Part shown: one piece after another, positions 46,053-51,559 of the stretch
Layout: each line of letters starts with the position of its first letter
How positions within the stretch are numbered: position 1 is the first letter of the stretch
IMG/VR virus record: IMGVR_UViG_3300020470_000014
Span: 1-52,772 of that record
Length of the DNA stretch: 52,772 bases
Source of the DNA: a virus
Reading direction: 5' to 3' (one strand)
Notes under the pieces: generated by a model
Seen by the model: only the letters and a program-made list of their open reading frames with translations
What the model was told of the DNA's origin: nothing
Databases searched by the model: none
Position numbers and translations under genes: made by a program

Positions 46053-46380
46053 CGGTTCCAATCTCCTCAAGTGATTTCATAATTGTAACAGTACGATTAA
46101 TTAATGACTCCCTACAATCTAACAAGTCGCCATCATTTAATTCTCTTAATGAAGTGTTTAGTTCCTCGGTCTCATTCCAAGCATCCTCGATTAAGATAGG
46201 GTTAGAACCATCCGAGAATTGTTGTAGTCTCTCGACTACTTCCTCGAAAGAAAAATCTCTGTTGATGGCATTATCACCAAAGGCAATTTCAAAAACGTCT
46301 TCAATAAATTGGTCTTTTGTCATAGTACGAATTGTAAGTTTATCAAGTTGTTTAAACGTATCTTTAAAAAGTTCTTCCAT
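46045..46380 (-). CDS. Acidic hypothetical protein (111 aa)
   Basis: MEELFKDTFKQLDKLTIRTM starts 2 bp after the preceding stop. A second start at MTKDQFIEDVFEIAFG (46323) would also fit. The body is helical and acidic (FEEVVERLQQFSDGSNPILI and later ELNTSLRELNDGDLLDCRES). No family is recognised. Confidence 0.75.
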   Translation of the reverse strand: MEELFKDTFKQLDKLTIRTMTKDQFIEDVFEIAFGDNAINRDFSFEEVVERLQQFSDGSNPILIEDAWNETEELNTSLRELNDGDLLDCRESLINRTVTIMKSLEEIGTDD

Positions 46381-46382
46381 GA

Positions 46383-46580
46383 TTAAAAAGGATTTGTCCA
46401 GTTATATGCTTGATAGTCACTTACATAACCATCTTTATTGAGCATGTCAACAAAGTTATTCCAGTCCTCACGTTTAGCAACTACATCACCTCTTAAACTT
46501 GGGTTATGTGCTACTGCCACATTCCAGTTGTAACGAAACTGTGCTAGGACTGCTGCTTTAGTTGCTTTCCACTTTGCCAT
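46383..46580 (-). CDS. Small conserved protein (65 aa)
   Basis: MAKWKATKAAVLAQFRYNWN is followed by VAVAHNPSLRGDVVAKREDW and a tail ending SDYQAYNWTNPF. It follows a strong AAAGGAG site and a 31-bp leader from promoter F. The W-K/N-N-F-V-D-x-L-N-K-D-G segment is a compact helical pattern that I recall from other cyanophages without function. It is the first gene of a five-gene unit. Confidence 0.8.
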   Translation of the reverse strand: MAKWKATKAAVLAQFRYNWNVAVAHNPSLRGDVVAKREDWNNFVDMLNKDGYVSDYQAYNWTNPF

Positions 46581-46611
46581 TTTGAAAAAACTCCTTTGTT
46601 TGTATGTTCTT

Positions 46612-46668
46612 ATTATAATGGATCATTGATCCAAATCAACGAATAGTGGACACTAATAGAACTGTCAC
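46612..46668 (-). promoter_or_regulatory. Promoter F: upstream element + TATAAT
   Basis: TATAAT is at 46617-46612 and GTGACA begins at 46668 (51 bp). The second half is GTGTCCAC. A perfect GGATCA/TGATCC dyad abuts the -10. Confidence 0.85.
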
Positions 46669-46682
46669 AGAAGTTATTGCCT

Positions 46683-46973
46683 TTATACCATACACTGCTC
46701 AAGAATTGATAAGTTCAAAGGCATAGCAGTATATGGCGAAGTGTCCTCTATTCTGACTTGTTTTCCTTTTCTTTTTGAATTGATAGGGGCGAAGTAATCG
46801 CCTCTCTTATAGTCGTAGAATCCCCAGATACAACTAGTTTTGCTACCAGAATTGTAAACAAACTCACGGTCAAATACAATCCAAATTGAGCATAAATTAG
46901 ACGTTTTGGTGTGAAATTCATAGTGATAACCTTTTGGTGCTGTGTGTGGGAAATTAAAACTATTATCGAACAT
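46683..46973 (-). CDS. Hypothetical protein (96 aa)
   Basis: The chosen start is MFDNSFNFPHTAPKGYHYEF, 11 bp inside the end of the preceding gene. Upstream codons are shared with that gene in another frame. The protein is beta-rich and aromatic (SIWIVFDREFVYNSGSKTSC, then IWGFYDYKRGDYFAPINSKR). It probably forms a small beta-barrel. The function is unknown. Confidence 0.75.
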   Translation of the reverse strand: MFDNSFNFPHTAPKGYHYEFHTKTSNLCSIWIVFDREFVYNSGSKTSCIWGFYDYKRGDYFAPINSKRKGKQVRIEDTSPYTAMPLNLSILEQCMV

Positions 46974-47379
46974 ATAGGTAACCACCTGCCCAGTCTGCCC
47001 TTTCAAAGCATAGTTTTCTGCTCTTATCGTCTAACAAGTTGTAGCGGATGCCATTTGGTTGCGGTTTAGTCCATGATGCCGCTTTATGAACATCACCAGT
47101 ATTAGCATCAACAAAGCAATGAACAGATTGACTGCCGTCGTTTTTATGAATTACCTTAAGAAACTTACGCCCTTTCTTGATATAAAACTCATGATCTACG
47201 CCACTAAGGTTAATCTCTCTTATTTGTCTAATATGGTAAAGTTCATCATTTCCACTACTTGATATAATTGACCTATGATGCCATTTAATTTGATCTTCTT
47301 TAATTTTCTCATAAAGAATGTCACACAATTCTAGAGTGTGATTAAAGACTTGCTCTTTTTGAGTGGTTGTAGTTGACAT
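46963..47379 (-). CDS. Conserved phage hypothetical protein (138 aa)
   Basis: MSTTTTQKEQVFNHTLELCD is followed by a core VHCFVDANTGDVHKAASWTK and a C-terminus GIRYNLLDDKSRKLCFERAD. The phrase F-V-D-x-x-T-G-D-V-x-K-A-A-S-W is one I recognise from small proteins of many large tailed phages. Their function is unknown to me. It is beta-rich in the middle. It overlaps the next gene by 11 bp. Confidence 0.83.
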   Translation of the reverse strand: MSTTTTQKEQVFNHTLELCDILYEKIKEDQIKWHHRSIISSSGNDELYHIRQIREINLSGVDHEFYIKKGRKFLKVIHKNDGSQSVHCFVDANTGDVHKAASWTKPQPNGIRYNLLDDKSRKLCFERADWAGGYLYVR

Positions 47380-47398
47380 AATAAAAAAGAAAATAAGA

Positions 47399-47650
47399 TT
47401 AACAAGCGCAGCAGAGTGCGGAATTAAAAAGTTGGGGAATAGTGTGAAGTTCAGTCACCTCATAACCATAACCCTCTACTCGGGAATCAATTTCATAATC
47501 CATGTCCTTACGGTTGATGTATCGCTTGGACTGTAAATCCTTACCGAAAGTAACAGTTTTGTAGATCAATCGTTGACTGATAGTTCCATCAGCATAGGTG
47601 ACAGGGTAAAAATCAACTTTGATCGTACCGCATTTTGAAACTAGTTGCAT
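47399..47650 (-). CDS. Small hypothetical protein (83 aa)
   Basis: MQLVSKCGTIKVDFYPVTYA is followed by DGTISQRLIYKTVTFGKDLQ and a tail with E-G-Y-G-Y-E-V-T-E-L-H and a terminal C-C-A-C. It follows AAAGGGA and promoter G. It is beta-rich. The clustered Cys at the end (C-C-x-C) might bind a metal. Confidence 0.78.
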   Translation of the reverse strand: MQLVSKCGTIKVDFYPVTYADGTISQRLIYKTVTFGKDLQSKRYINRKDMDYEIDSRVEGYGYEVTELHTIPQLFNSALCCAC

Positions 47651-47745
47651 GATGAAATCCCTTTGACTCTTTTATTATAGGGTATGGCGGGTCGCCTGGC
47701 GCCTCTGGTGGACTGTTTGGGAACTGTCACACCATCGGTTGCCAT
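47641..47745 (-). CDS. Possible 34-aa protein read through promoter G
   Basis: The frame MATDGVTVPKQSTRGARRPA, then IPYNKRVKGISSCN, contains the promoter G element in the same phase as promoters A and J (GTG ACA GTT read as VTV). It overlaps the start of the 83-residue gene by 10 bp. It could be a real micro-protein or a relic of a gene tail. It starts only 15 bp upstream of the element. Confidence 0.3.
   Translation of the reverse strand: MATDGVTVPKQSTRGARRPAIPYNKRVKGISSCN
47674..47730 (-). promoter_or_regulatory. Promoter G: upstream element + TATAAT
   Basis: TATAAT is at 47679-47674 and GTGACA begins at 47730 (51 bp). The second half is degenerate (CAGTCCAC). The spacer is unusually GC-rich, with GGCG/CGCC repeats. 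Confidence 0.78.
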
Positions 47746-47760
47746 TCTAAAATAACAATT

Positions 47761-48096
47761 TTACAAGTAAGTTACTTCGCCATTCTCAACTGCTTCCATG
47801 TATTCACACATATCACTATGTGCCTTCTCTTTATTGTCATTATTTTCTTTCCATGTCAAATCTTTATAAATTTCTAACAATTTACATAGATTCAATCCCT
47901 CTAGGTCAGTCCAGTTACCAACATACTCTAATTGACTTTCATCATATCCACCGCCTTTTAATGATGGCGCTGTGATAAACTCAAATGCAATGTCAATGAA
48001 AAAATGTCTACCGAACTCTTTACTTTCTACTGTTTGAAGTGGTAAAAACTTACCATGCTTATCGTTTAGATAGTCTTTAAAAATGTAAGTTCTCAT
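47761..48096 (-). CDS. Hypothetical protein (111 aa)
   Basis: MRTYIFKDYLNDKHGKFLPL contains FGRHFFIDIAFEFITAPSLK and LCKLLEIYKDLTWKENNDNK. It is an alpha/beta protein. The start overlaps the stop of the 73-residue gene by one base. It is the second gene of the promoter H unit. No family is recognised. Confidence 0.78.
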   Translation of the reverse strand: MRTYIFKDYLNDKHGKFLPLQTVESKEFGRHFFIDIAFEFITAPSLKGGGYDESQLEYVGNWTDLEGLNLCKLLEIYKDLTWKENNDNKEKAHSDMCEYMEAVENGEVTYL

Positions 48097-48317
48097 TAAA
48101 CTGCTCCATAAATTTGGTTCATTAAGTCACGGACTCTTTCTCTGTCTAGTGAATCACCATCACCCCAAGTGAATAGTGGATTACCAGTAGCACATTGATC
48201 TAGGTAGGAAAGAGTAGCAAAAGCAATCTGTTCTTTAGTCCTATTGTTCTCAGGATAGATGCCGCCTTTACCGTAGAAACTAAAGACGTACTCAATAAAT
48301 TCTTGAAAGTTTTGCAT
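48096..48317 (-). CDS. Conserved phage small protein (73 aa)
   Basis: MQNFQEFIEYVFSFYGKGGI is followed by YPENNRTKEQIAFATLSYLD and WGDGDSLDRERVRDLMNQIY. The combination F-Y-G-K-G-G-I-Y ... G-D-S-x-D-R-E-x-V-R-D-[LI]-M is widespread in tailed phages in my memory. It forms a small helical protein whose role is unknown. It is the first gene behind promoter H. Confidence 0.83.
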   Translation of the reverse strand: MQNFQEFIEYVFSFYGKGGIYPENNRTKEQIAFATLSYLDQCATGNPLFTWGDGDSLDRERVRDLMNQIYGAV

Positions 48318-48341
48318 AATGCTTTATTGGTTGTTATTCTT

Positions 48342-48399
48342 ATTATAGTCCTATGTGTTCACTTATGGTGATACTGTGTGCCACTAATAAAACTGGCAC
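48342..48399 (-). promoter_or_regulatory. Promoter H: upstream element + TATAAT
   Basis: TATAAT is at 48347-48342 and GTGCCA begins at 48399 (52 bp). The second half is GTGGCAC. The 15 bp further upstream (CAAGAACTATT) resemble the coding end that precedes promoter C. Confidence 0.82.
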
Positions 48400-48433
48400 A
48401 ATAGTTCTTGACTAATAAGAATTTCATGTAATT

Positions 48434-48676
48434 CTATTTGTGTGCCATGTGTTCGGCATCCTCTTTGATGTAATCTCTGACTGAATGAGCAAGTGACTCT
48501 ATCTCTTGATATATTTGTGTGGGTGTGTGATACTCGTATGGTTCATAAGCATTTTCACTTAGAAAATCGTCAAGTTGCTCATCATCCCATGTATCGAAGT
48601 CAGGGGGCAATGTCTCACATAAAATGTGACTTGATGCAAAAATGAAATCTTGCTTTTTGTATGTGATGTATTCCAT
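48434..48676 (-). CDS. Acidic hypothetical protein (80 aa)
   Basis: MEYITYKKQDFIFASSHILC contains TWDDEQLDDFLSENAYEPYE and TPTQIYQEIESLAHSVRDYI. It is helical and acidic. It starts 2 bp after the preceding stop and is the last of the five-gene promoter I unit. Confidence 0.77.
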   Translation of the reverse strand: MEYITYKKQDFIFASSHILCETLPPDFDTWDDEQLDDFLSENAYEPYEYHTPTQIYQEIESLAHSVRDYIKEDAEHMAHK

Positions 48677-48678
48677 GA

Positions 48679-48948
48679 TTAAATCCTCTGTAGATTATAG
48701 TTCATAATCTCTTCATTATCATAATCTGAATTGCCTGATCTATATTTCTCAGGGTCTTTAAGAATGTAATCCCACGCTACTTCCATCAAGTCCTGATTTT
48801 CCCATTGGGTTATATCGGACTCTTCTTCATCGAAATCCATTTCTTTACAATAATCTTCCCAAATATCATCAAATGATATTTCAAAATTTTGGTAATAGTC
48901 AGTTCTTGTTGTGAACTGCATAACATACTGTTGTTTAACTTGTGGCAT
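48679..48948 (-). CDS. Acidic hypothetical protein (89 aa)
   Basis: MPQVKQQYVMQFTTRTDYYQ is followed by a very acidic run (DDIWEDYCKEMDFDEEESDI) and helices. It has an excellent AAGGAGG site lying in the end of the preceding gene, with a TAATG overlap. The function is unknown. Confidence 0.78.
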   Translation of the reverse strand: MPQVKQQYVMQFTTRTDYYQNFEISFDDIWEDYCKEMDFDEEESDITQWENQDLMEVAWDYILKDPEKYRSGNSDYDNEEIMNYNLQRI

Positions 48949-49121
48949 TAGTCCTCCTTTGGATAGTGGTTAGTAATCATGTCTTCAACTTGATTAAGTT
49001 GATCTTTTGTCATTATTTCAATCATAAAATCAATTAGGTCATAGGGTGTTCCGTTGTCGCCCTCTTCAATAATTGATGCTATTTCTGAAAAGATTGTTGT
49101 TTTTTGGTCTTTGTATTTCAT
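48948..49121 (-). CDS. Small acidic hypothetical protein (57 aa)
   Basis: MKYKDQKTTIFSEIASIIEE is followed by GDNGTPYDLIDFMIEIMTKD and QLNQVEDMITNHYPKED. It is helical. Both ends overlap neighbours (ATGA and TAATG). The final Lys-Glu-Asp codons form the ribosome-binding site of the next gene. Confidence 0.77.
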   Translation of the reverse strand: MKYKDQKTTIFSEIASIIEEGDNGTPYDLIDFMIEIMTKDQLNQVEDMITNHYPKED

Positions 49122-49306
49122 TCTGAAAATTCCTCTATCATTGCATCTATTTCAGCAGCACATTCGCCACATCGCCAACCATGTACTTCATCGCCATAGT
49201 AGGCATAACGATTAACAAATCTACCTGAACCTATGCGGCAAGATTTACCACAGTCAACACATATTTCTTTGTCAAATATGTTATCGGGTGTAATTACTAC
49301 TTCCAT
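49118..49306 (-). CDS. Zinc-ribbon-like small protein (62 aa)
   Basis: Two Cys pairs, C16-x-x-C19 (plus C23) and C46-x-x-C49, flank a 26-residue aromatic loop, as in a zinc ribbon (ICVDCGKSC ... WRCGECAAEI). A C-terminal acidic helix follows. Such small ribbons often bind nucleic acid or RNA polymerase. With no further evidence this is only a possibility. It overlaps the previous gene by 10 bp and the next by 4 bp. Confidence 0.8.
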   Translation of the reverse strand: MEVVITPDNIFDKEICVDCGKSCRIGSGRFVNRYAYYGDEVHGWRCGECAAEIDAMIEEFSE

Positions 49307-49440
49307 AACACCTCTGGGTTCCAGTCGGATTGCTGTTTCTTGTATAAGTCCTCAACAGAGCAACCTTTACGTCTTGCAACTTGTCTTGCAATCATTGCTT
49401 CCCATCTTAGGAAAGACTCATAACGTTGTTTGTTAGTCAT
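49297..49440 (-). CDS. Small basic hypothetical protein (47 aa)
   Basis: MTNKQRYESFLRWEAMIARQ is followed by VARRKGCSVEDLYKKQQSDW and NPEVLWK. It is helical and basic, unlike its acidic neighbours. It is the first gene of the promoter I unit, 22 bp after the -10. DNA or RNA binding is possible from charge only. Confidence 0.75.
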   Translation of the reverse strand: MTNKQRYESFLRWEAMIARQVARRKGCSVEDLYKKQQSDWNPEVLWK

Positions 49441-49462
49441 AGATGTCTTTGTTGTTATATTA

Positions 49463-49520
49463 AGTATAACTCAAGGGCAACACAGTTAGTGTAATGATGT
49501 GACACTAAGTGTATTGTCAC
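49463..49520 (-). promoter_or_regulatory. Promoter I: upstream element + TATACT
   Basis: TATACT is at 49468-49463 and GTGACA begins at 49520 (52 bp). The second half is GTGTCAC. It drives five overlapping genes. Confidence 0.82.
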
Positions 49521-49521
49521 A

Positions 49522-49779
49522 CTACCACATATCATCAGGTTTCTTTGCCTGATTTCTAATCATTTTATCGTACTCTTTTTCTGATCTAGTTTGAAGTCTA
49601 GAAGCAATGTTTTTCAATTCAGCAAGTTTATCTTCTATTTCAGGATATTCAAATTCATTTCCAGTCTCATTGATCTCATCACATTTCCATTCAAGATAGT
49701 AAATGACATCATGTAGTTCATGCCATGTAAAAGGCACTTTAATTGATTTGTTTTGAGTGTGGCGGTGGTCTCTCATCAT
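49522..49779 (-). CDS. Hypothetical protein (85 aa)
   Basis: The chosen start is MMRDHRHTQNKSIKVPFTWH, overlapping the preceding TGA (ATGA) behind AGAGGA. An upstream in-frame ATG would add 11 residues encoded within the preceding gene. The body is a long charged helix region (LHDVIYYLEWKCDEINETGN, then KLAELKNIASRLQTRSEKEY), probably coiled coil. The stop lies 2 bp from promoter I. Confidence 0.77.
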   Translation of the reverse strand: MMRDHRHTQNKSIKVPFTWHELHDVIYYLEWKCDEINETGNEFEYPEIEDKLAELKNIASRLQTRSEKEYDKMIRNQAKKPDDMW

Positions 49780-49937
49780 TGTTGAAAATCCTCTGATAAT
49801 AGTGTACCCCATTGAGTGTAGATGTATGGGAATTGCTGTGACAGTTTGAGATTCTGCATATACATTTCTTGTGTATATTCCTCGTCAGTCTCATTATAAA
49901 ACTGCCATTTAAGTTCTGCTTCTTTTCTTGAGATCAT
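49776..49937 (-). CDS. Small hypothetical protein (53 aa)
   Basis: MISRKEAELKWQFYNETDEE is followed by YTQEMYMQNLKLSQQFPYIY and a tail ending LLSEDFQQ. It is helical and charged. The start is coupled to the preceding gene by TAATG and the end to the next by ATGA. Confidence 0.75.
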   Translation of the reverse strand: MISRKEAELKWQFYNETDEEYTQEMYMQNLKLSQQFPYIYTQWGTLLSEDFQQ

Positions 49938-50134
49938 TACATGTATGCGGTTAATGAATGTAGTAAATTTGTTTGATACTCAATGTGTGTTATCTTTGCT
50001 CCAGTCTTATGTTCAATCTTAGAGCGTAGATCATTACCATTCTTTGCTGTCCATATCCCAATATATTCAGAGATCATGTCATGCTCTTTGTCTAGTTCAA
50101 GTTCAGTAACTAGGTAAAATGTTTCTTTCTTCAT
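49937..50134 (-). CDS. Small hypothetical protein (65 aa)
   Basis: MKKETFYLVTELELDKEHDM is followed by YIGIWTAKNGNDLRSKIEHK and an I-T-H-I-E-Y strand. It has a compact alpha/beta pattern. Its start overlaps the preceding stop (ATGA). The function is unknown. Confidence 0.77.
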   Translation of the reverse strand: MKKETFYLVTELELDKEHDMISEYIGIWTAKNGNDLRSKIEHKTGAKITHIEYQTNLLHSLTAYM

Positions 50135-50400
50135 TTTATCCTCACACCTCTATAGTCCCACTTCTTTTGAAGTTGAACTGCTTCCTGATTGCCATCATAG
50201 CATTCTTGTAGTATATCTCTAGTCTTAAGATGCAATGATTTAATCACATCTTTGCCATAGTATTCATGCTCAATAACATCATGTCCTGTGCATTGTCCGC
50301 CCCATTCTGTGACATCGCTATCAAGTCTGTTGTATAGTCCCTTAGTAATATAATTTAAGAGACCAAATTCTCGGCGAGAGAGTGTGATCGTATGAGTCAT
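50131..50400 (-). CDS. Hypothetical protein (89 aa)
   Basis: MTHTITLSRREFGLLNYITK contains EWGGQCTGHDVIEHEYYGKD and LHLKTRDILQECYDGNQEAV. It is mixed alpha/beta with several His. It is the first gene after a ~94-base structured leader and promoter T, and heads a four-gene coupled unit. Confidence 0.77.
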   Translation of the reverse strand: MTHTITLSRREFGLLNYITKGLYNRLDSDVTEWGGQCTGHDVIEHEYYGKDVIKSLHLKTRDILQECYDGNQEAVQLQKKWDYRGVRIK

Positions 50401-50421
50401 TTAATTGGTAATGAATTAGTG

Positions 50422-50495
50422 TGTGGAAGAGGTTCGACTTAAAGAGATTTTCCACGGTGTGTTGACCGAATTGGTTCTCACCCTTGCCTTCCACA
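50422..50495 (-). other. Structured 5' leader of the 89-aa gene
   Basis: The 8-bp arms TGTGGAAG and CTTCCACA close a ~74-base leader whose first base coincides with the expected transcription start of promoter T. An inner CGGT/ACCG hairpin is also present. The length (74) recalls a tRNA, but the D- and T-arm signatures are missing. Confidence 0.5.
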
Positions 50496-50500
50496 TTTAT

Positions 50501-50558
50501 AATATACCAATAAAAAAGACCCCTGTGGGGTCTTAGTAGACGGTTATTTAATTGTCAC
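50501..50558 (-). promoter_or_regulatory. Promoter T (variant): GTGACA + TATATT across a terminator
   Basis: GTGACA begins at 50558 just after the upstream stop, and TATATT is exactly 52 bp downstream (50506-50501). The second half of the element is degenerate. An intrinsic terminator lies between the two. Confidence 0.45.
50512..50534 (-). terminator. Rho-independent terminator
   Basis: Minus-strand AAGACCCC and GGGGTCTT form a perfect 8-bp stem with a three-base loop, followed by a T-run. It ends the six-gene unit from promoter J. It works on the minus strand only, since no T-run follows on the plus side. Confidence 0.92.
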
Positions 50559-50560
50559 AC

Positions 50561-50728
50561 TCAAAATATATTTGTCCATCGAGTATGATTTACTTTAGAA
50601 AGTCTACCCTCTTTAAGCATATTATCACACACCCTACAAAATACCTCAAACTTCTGTTCTCTTGTAAGAGTATCTGCCCCATCACATTTTTTCATGATCT
50701 TGAGCATGTATGCTTTGGAAGTAATCAT
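50561..50728 (-). CDS. Small basic hypothetical protein (55 aa)
   Basis: MITSKAYMLKIMKKCDGADT is followed by LTREQKFEVFCRVCDNMLKE and a basic tail ending HTRWTNIF. It has three Cys (one C-R-V-C). It is the last gene before the terminator. It is helical, basic and possibly metal- or nucleic-acid-binding. The plus-strand frame over it is antisense noise. Confidence 0.77.
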   Translation of the reverse strand: MITSKAYMLKIMKKCDGADTLTREQKFEVFCRVCDNMLKEGRLSKVNHTRWTNIF

Positions 50729-50732
50729 TTGA

Positions 50733-50891
50733 TTAAGAGATAATTTTCCTCAGGTTTTGAACATCCCACTCAGGATAATTGAAGCGTACCCAGTTAATAC
50801 AGTCAAGGGCATTTGCCTTGTCTAATACTGTGATAAACTTATACAAGTGATCTTCAGTTTTACTTTGTAGGATTAATTTGTAGTCCATCAT
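50733..50891 (-). CDS. Small hypothetical protein (52 aa)
   Basis: MMDYKLILQSKTEDHLYKFI is followed by TVLDKANALDCINWVRFNYP and EWDVQNLRKIIS. The pattern is strand-helix-strand-helix. The start is ATGATG, the first ATG overlapping the upstream TGA, so the two are coupled. Confidence 0.77.
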   Translation of the reverse strand: MMDYKLILQSKTEDHLYKFITVLDKANALDCINWVRFNYPEWDVQNLRKIIS

Positions 50892-51016
50892 TTGCGTAGA
50901 GGAGAATTGTAATAACGGCGAAAGGCAGTAAAAAGAATAATGGCAGTGCTAATGACACCGACCATACCGAGAACAGTAATGCCATCGCCTGCGAAAGAAT
51001 AAGTGTCGATCGTCAT
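50888..51016 (-). CDS. Single-span membrane micro-protein (42 aa)
   Basis: MTIDTYSFAGDGITVLGMVG is followed by VISTAIILFTAFRRYYNSPL and R-K. Residues ~13-32 form one hydrophobic span, followed by a positive R-R-Y-Y-N-S-P-L-R-K end. The positive end suggests N-out/C-in. The function is unknown. Its length and topology are like small photosynthetic-complex or host-takeover membrane peptides, but no specific family is recognised. It is coupled to both neighbours by ATGA. Confidence 0.72.
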   Translation of the reverse strand: MTIDTYSFAGDGITVLGMVGVISTAIILFTAFRRYYNSPLRK

Positions 51017-51219
51017 TTTAGTTGAATGTCGTAGTCAATAGATTTAATGCACCAACCTGATGCTGCTGTGATTTCTTCAATTAAATCATCTTCACTATCT
51101 GCATCCCAGACACCAAGTGTTAGGTCACGAAGTGAAATCTCTTCATCAAATGTGAGTTCGAATCCGTTGGCATAATCGTCATCAAAATCAAACTCAACTT
51201 CGGTTACGTTGAATTTCAT
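51013..51219 (-). CDS. Very acidic hypothetical protein (68 aa)
   Basis: MKFNVTEVEFDFDDDYANGF is followed by ELTFDEEISLRDLTLGVWDA and DSEDDLIEEITAASGWCIKS. It is strongly acidic and beta-rich with a helix near the end. Acidic DNA-mimic or inhibitor proteins have this kind of composition, but there is no direct support. It is coupled to the membrane micro-protein gene (ATGA). Confidence 0.77.
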   Translation of the reverse strand: MKFNVTEVEFDFDDDYANGFELTFDEEISLRDLTLGVWDADSEDDLIEEITAASGWCIKSIDYDIQLK

Positions 51220-51221
51220 AG

Positions 51222-51299
51222 TTAATGTGGATTAAATTTGTATAGGTAGTAAATTGCAACTATGAGTACAATTAAAACTACTGAAAGAAATGTTAGCAT
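51222..51299 (-). CDS. Possible membrane micro-protein (25 aa)
   Basis: MLTFLSVVLIVLIVAIYYLY then KFNPH. Residues 2-18 form a strongly hydrophobic span. It fills exactly the gap between the 56-residue gene (4 bp away) and the acidic 68-residue gene (2 bp away), which supports it. It is too short to judge otherwise. Confidence 0.55.
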   Translation of the reverse strand: MLTFLSVVLIVLIVAIYYLYKFNPH

Positions 51300-51303
51300 A
51301 GAA

Positions 51304-51474
51304 TTATTTTAGTTCAATAAGTCCCTGTGAGGCAAGGGCATGAAGGGTTCGACCATAATGACCCTGCAACCATTTCCAGGCGCCAGTGTCATAAATGTTC
51401 TGAAACAGTTGGAGAAACTCTTCCTCTGTAATGTTATCTGATTCATACTTGAGAAGCAGATCGGTGTTAGGCAT
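51304..51474 (-). CDS. Conserved phage small protein (56 aa)
   Basis: The start is MPNTDLLLKYESDNITEEEF behind CAGGAG. The signature Y-E-S-x-x-[IL]-[TS]-E-E-E, then L-F-Q-x-[LI]-x-D-T-G-A-W-x-L-Q-G-H-Y-G-R and a final A-L-x-x-Q-G-L-I is extremely widespread in tailed phages (DUF7417-like as I recall). The function is unknown. It is the first gene of the promoter J unit. Confidence 0.88.
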   Translation of the reverse strand: MPNTDLLLKYESDNITEEEFLQLFQNIYDTGAWKWLQGHYGRTLHALASQGLIELK

Positions 51475-51501
51475 CGTTACTCCTGTTTGTTTGACTCTTA
51501 T

Positions 51502-51559
51502 AGTATCACACAGATTTGACCAATTCGGCGGGTTTAGTGGACACTTCGGGAACTGGCAC
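51502..51559 (-). promoter_or_regulatory. Promoter J: upstream element inside a coding end + GATACT
   Basis: GTGCCA begins at 51559 and the second half is GTGTCCAC. GATACT lies exactly 52 bp downstream (51507-51502). The element lies wholly in the last codons of the 99-residue gene (read as VPVPEVST). It drives six genes. Confidence 0.65.

Noticed and set aside
47748-47763. AT-only hairpin (TAAAAT/ATTTTA) at the end of the 111-aa gene as a terminator
   Set aside because: The stem is six A-T pairs only, with no U-run beyond it. It is too weak to call.
50422-50495. tRNA gene
   Set aside because: The outer stem and length fit, but there is no D-arm, no TTCRA-type T-loop and no anticodon stem on either strand.
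41604-51559. CRISPR-like or transposon-end interpretation of the repeated GTGaCA...GTGnCAC
   Set aside because: The copies are 0.4-1.3 kb apart, always intergenic and oriented, with a fixed -10 distance. No cas or transposase gene and no spacer pattern is present.
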